In this document: positions 42,563 to 44,909 of the stretch, in pieces
Layout of the letters: each line of letters opens with the position of its first letter
Position numbering within the stretch: the first letter of the stretch is position 1
Origin: SMWC01 sp964466315
GTDB taxonomy: Bacteria; Pseudomonadota; Gammaproteobacteria; Steroidobacterales; Rariloculaceae
Direction: 5' to 3'
DNA length: 44,909 nucleotides
Assembly: GCA_964466315.1 (NCBI GenBank)
Contig: CAYXNS010000019.1
Span: forward strand, 1-44,909
Notes under the pieces: generated by a model
What the model was told of the DNA's origin: nothing
The model's database searches: none
The model's input: only the letters and a program-made list of their open reading frames with translations
Translations under genes and position numbers: made by a program

Positions 42563-43117
42563 ATGGCGTTCTTGGACAAGCTTCGGGAAAAATTTCCGAA
42601 GACGACTGAGCGACCGGACGATCAGTCAGAAGAGCCTGCCAATTTTACGGTGCTCTTCGTTTGCATGGGCAACATCTGCCGCTCGCCGACCGCCGAGGGT
42701 GCATTTAGACGGATACTGGAAGAGTATGCGCCCGAGCTATCGATACACGCGGACTCGGCGGGCACTCACGCATATCATGTCGGGGAGCCGCCGGATAGGC
42801 GCGCGCAACGTGCGGCAGAGCGGCGAGGGATCGATCTCAGCGATCAGAAGGCGCGTCGAGTAATAGAAGATGATTTCTCGACTTTCGACTTAGTGCTCGC
42901 TATGGATGAATACAACTTGGAGCTGCTTCGCGAGTTGAGCCCTCCCACGTATCACGACCGGATCAAACTCTTTATGGAGTTTGCGCCGCATCTGGACCAA
43001 TGCGACGTTCCCGATCCGTACTACGGTGGAACCAATGGCTTCGAGTTAGTGCTCGATCTAGTCGAAGATGCATCACGCGGGTTACTGGAGCACTTACGCG
43101 AAGTACGCGCCCGCTGA
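42563..43117 (+). CDS. Low molecular weight protein-tyrosine-phosphatase
   Basis: Cysteine-dependent phosphatase, 184 aa. The P-loop CMGNICRS (Cys34 nucleophile, Arg40) and the general-acid motif DPYYGG are intact. A charged extension of about 27 residues precedes the core strand TVLFVCMGN, longer than in typical members, so a later start is possible, but no good alternative codon is seen. The frame is open far upstream into the preceding gene; that part is excluded. The position near rne after the LPS genes matches pseudomonad ptpA, which is followed there by murB, missing here. It converges on rne. Confidence 0.9.
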   Translation: MAFLDKLREKFPKTTERPDDQSEEPANFTVLFVCMGNICRSPTAEGAFRRILEEYAPELSIHADSAGTHAYHVGEPPDRRAQRAAERRGIDLSDQKARRVIEDDFSTFDLVLAMDEYNLELLRELSPPTYHDRIKLFMEFAPHLDQCDVPDPYYGGTNGFELVLDLVEDASRGLLEHLREVRAR

Positions 43118-43166
43118 CTGCGGTATCAGCCAAATCTTCGCCGGTCGACGGCAAGTCGTTCTCTAC

Positions 43167-44441
43167 TCAATCGTCAGCCGCATCCGAGGCACCGGTTTGT
43201 TCACGCGGTCTTTCCGTGGCCGGCGCCAGCTCGCTCGGTGAAGGTGCCGGTTCGGCTACCGGTGCCGGCTCGACTGCGGGTGCCGGCTCGACTGCGGGTG
43301 CCGGTGGTGACAACGGTTCCGGCGCAGATGCTGCCGGCCGTGGCGTCTCCATGGGAGCGCTCTGCGCCGGCTTCGCGGGTGCCGCCCGCGTCTCCTCGGC
43401 GACCGTGGCAGCGACGGCTGGCTCGGGCTCCGGGGTAGGATTGGCAGCACGGGCGGGTTCGTCGGGCTGGGCGGACTCCTCGGGCTTCGCAGTTTCAGCC
43501 GGCTTGGCGATCTCGGGCTCTCTGGGCTTAGTGGGCTCAGTGGCCTCGGCAGGCTTGGTGGGCTCCGGCCGCAATGCCTCTTCCGTCTGAGCACCAGGTT
43601 CTCGGGACGCCGGTTCGGTAGGCGGTTGCCGCTTCTCCGCGACCAGGGGCTGAAGGTCGTGCTGCGTCGTTGCAGGGTGGTCCTGCTTCGGCGTCGCGAC
43701 TACTGCGTTCTCGGCGACGGGAGTCGCCACCAGCAGGCCTTCTGCGGCAACGTCCGGTGCTGAATCCGGCCGAGTTCCTTGCGTCTTAGCCTTTTGATCG
43801 CGGCCGCTAGATCCCTTGGCCGGCTGCTGTGTCTGGCTATCCCGACCGCCCTTGGGTTGCCTGCGTACCCGCTCCTTGCGGTTACCACCCTGGTTTTTCG
43901 ACCGGTTCTCTTTGCCCTTCTTCTCGGCGTTGTTCTGATTGGCATTCTGGCCTTGCGACTGAGAGTCGCCAGAGCCGGATCCGCGCCGCCGGCGAGATCG
44001 GCGGCTTCGCGAACCGCCGCTACTGCCTTCGGTGCTGCGGTCCCGGCCCTGTTTCGATCCACGTGAGCCGCTGTTACCGCTCTGTGACCGATTCTGTCCC
44101 TGACCGCGACGTTGATTACGATCGCTCTGTCCGCGGCCGCTCGAGCCATGGCTCGCTTTTTTCGGCCGGCTTCGCCGTGAGCGTCGTTCCGGTGGTCTCT
44201 TTGCTTTTTTCGGCGCGGGCGAGAGCCAGCCGAATAGTGCTTGCCACAAGGATCTTTTCTTTGCGCGTCGCTTTCGGGGCTTCCTTTCGGTGGGCTGCGG
44301 TGCGGGTGCATGCGGTACCACACCCGACACGGCTGGTTGCTCGGGTGCAGGTTGGTCGCGTTCGGTTTGAAGGGTATCGCCGGCATCTTCTTTCGCTTCG
44401 ACCTGCTTGTAGCTCGTAGCCTTGTTCTCGGGAAGCTCCAA
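43167..44441 (-). CDS. rne: Ribonuclease E, C-terminal scaffold part (in +1 frame relative to catalytic part)
   Basis: This 424-codon frame encodes the non-catalytic tail of RNase E. It begins ELPENKATSYKQVEAKEDAG, which continues the catalytic part's LETPNYLIKRV as in other RNase E proteins. Next come a membrane-binding amphipathic helix (RSLWQALFGWLSPAPKK, like segment A of E. coli), long Arg/Lys/Ser/Gln-rich RNA-binding stretches (about 75-210), and a Pro/Ala/Glu-rich end with PAPAVE repeats. It lacks a normal start: the first codon here is a TTG right after the frame change, and a stop lies at 44451-44453. It is therefore not an independent gene. See the catalytic-part entry. Confidence 0.85.
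   Translation of the reverse strand: MELPENKATSYKQVEAKEDAGDTLQTERDQPAPEQPAVSGVVPHAPAPQPTERKPRKRRAKKRSLWQALFGWLSPAPKKAKRPPERRSRRSRPKKASHGSSGRGQSDRNQRRGQGQNRSQSGNSGSRGSKQGRDRSTEGSSGGSRSRRSRRRRGSGSGDSQSQGQNANQNNAEKKGKENRSKNQGGNRKERVRRQPKGGRDSQTQQPAKGSSGRDQKAKTQGTRPDSAPDVAAEGLLVATPVAENAVVATPKQDHPATTQHDLQPLVAEKRQPPTEPASREPGAQTEEALRPEPTKPAEATEPTKPREPEIAKPAETAKPEESAQPDEPARAANPTPEPEPAVAATVAEETRAAPAKPAQSAPMETPRPAASAPEPLSPPAPAVEPAPAVEPAPVAEPAPSPSELAPATERPREQTGASDAADD
43243..43296 (-). repeat. 18-bp tandem repeat inside rne
   Basis: Two identical 18-base units (43261-43278 and 43279-43296, GGTGCCGGCTCGACTGCG on the plus strand) follow a diverged third (43243-43260). They encode the hexapeptide PAPAVE/PAPVAE in the disordered RNase E tail and are a likely site of length variation between strains. 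Confidence 0.85.
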
Positions 44442-44909
44442 CTCGTTTAATCAAGTAGTTTGGTGTCTCCAGGTCGGGGTTACCGACCAGGACGATCGCA
44501 ACCTCGTTTTCGTCCTGAATAGACTGCGCCCAGCCTCGCTTTTCATTGAGAATGTAGTTACTGACGTCGACCGGTAGTTGAACAATGACCTTCGAGGTTC
44601 GTTCTTTGCGCGCCTCCTCACCGACCAGCCGAAGGATCGCCAGCGCAAGCGATTCCACGCTTCGGACGTTGCCCACGCCGTTACATCGTGGGCAGACGGA
44701 TTGCGTCGCTTCACCCAGTGACGGTCGTAGGCGCTGCCGGGACATTTCCATCAGGCCGAATCGAGAGATCCGGCCGATCTGAATTCGCGCTCGATCCTGC
44801 CGCACGGCTTCACGCAGTTTATTTTCTACGTCGCGCTGGTTTCGATGTGGTCCCATGTCGATAAAGTCGATAACGATCAAACCACCGAGATCTCTGATTC
44901 TCAGTTGTC
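44116..44909 (-). CDS. rne: Ribonuclease E, catalytic part, 5' end outside window, frameshifted
   Basis: RNase E is the main endonuclease of mRNA decay and rRNA processing. The frame is open to the window edge and begins QLRIRDLGGLIVIDFIDM, the start of the DNase I-like subdomain. IGRISRFGLMEMSRQRLRPS and the zinc-link CPRCNGVG (CPxCxG, joins the dimer) are conserved, followed by the small domain (VEVQLPV-like VIVQLPVDVSNYILNEKR). True homology stops at NYLIKRV, about 44440. Beyond it this frame turns into an Arg-rich out-of-frame product ending at 44116, while the expected tail continues in the next frame. One extra base around 44436-44450 explains this. Confidence 0.88.
   Translation of the reverse strand, partial: QLRIRDLGGLIVIDFIDMGPHRNQRDVENKLREAVRQDRARIQIGRISRFGLMEMSRQRLRPSLGEATQSVCPRCNGVGNVRSVESLALAILRLVGEEARKERTSKVIVQLPVDVSNYILNEKRGWAQSIQDENEVAIVLVGNPDLETPNYLIKRVGASREQGYELQAGRSERRCRRYPSNRTRPTCTRATSRVGCGTACTRTAAHRKEAPKATRKEKILVASTIRLALARAEKSKETTGTTLTAKPAEKSEPWLERPRTERS

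Noticed and set aside
43118..44909. Plus-strand Ala/Gly/Ser-rich ORFs opposite rne (for example 43000-43590)
   Set aside because: They are complements of the Pro/Ala/Glu-rich RNase E tail; codon bias makes antisense frames open by chance.
1..44909. tRNA, rRNA, CRISPR array, prophage or complete insertion sequence
   Set aside because: Intergenic gaps were inspected and none shows a cloverleaf-like end, regularly spaced repeats with spacers, or transposase or phage motifs.

Overview
The window reads as one continuous stretch of a GC-rich gammaproteobacterial chromosome made almost entirely of housekeeping genes. Gene orders typical of gammaproteobacteria are recognisable: yqaA-nlpD, prfB-lysS, sdhCDAB-sdhE, rpoE-rseABC, lepA-lepB-rnc-era-recO-pdxJ-acpS, and a long lol / exbBD-msbA-lpxK-kdsB / rne block like that of pseudomonads. 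The differences point to a lineage away from Escherichia and Pseudomonas: nlpD is not followed by rpoS, an SdhAF4-type gene sits in front of sdhC, murB is not between the phosphatase gene and rne, and a lone molybdenum hydroxylase gene lies after kdsB. Genus-level assignment is not possible from this alone.

Layout: (1) 1-6.9 kb: envelope genes (yqaA end, nlpD), an Mth938-fold gene divergent from recJ, prfB with its programmed frameshift, lysS, and convergent ygfZ. (2) 6.9-11.3 kb: the succinate dehydrogenase locus with two assembly factors (SdhAF4 upstream, SdhE downstream) and a decayed ygfX. (3) 11.3-14.4 kb: the sigma-E envelope stress operon rpoE-rseA-rseB-rseC plus a small glutaredoxin-like gene, closed by a strong terminator that overlaps a -10 element in front of lepA. 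(4) 14.4-23.0 kb: dense, overlapping operon for translation, secretion, RNA processing, recombination and cofactor synthesis (lepA to rlmD). (5) 23.0-23.4 kb: a gene-free stretch full of hairpins, with a terminator and a REP-like repeat. (6) 23.4-26.8 kb: nagZ, a phosphoribosyltransferase, a nucleoside phosphorylase and a PAS protein with a degenerate GGDEF domain. (7) 26.8-31.8 kb, minus strand: a small secreted protein, mfd and csiV, with a 25-bp perfect inverted repeat and a second REP copy between the first two. (8) 32.1-40.0 kb: lipoprotein export (lolC, lolE, lolD), a short ORF where comEC often lies, exbB-exbD, and LPS genes msbA-lpxK-kdsB. (9) 40.1-44.9 kb: orphan molybdopterin-binding hydroxylase subunit, a low-molecular-weight tyrosine phosphatase, and on the minus strand the 3' part of rne, which is split by an apparent +1 frameshift.

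I did not find a complete novel system. The observations most worth following are the rne frameshift, the partnerless hydroxylase inserted into a conserved envelope gene order, the two-assembly-factor sdh locus with its ygfX remnant, and the structured intergenic repeats at 23.0-23.4 and 31.4-31.5 kb. No tRNA, rRNA, CRISPR array, insertion sequence or phage gene was recognised.
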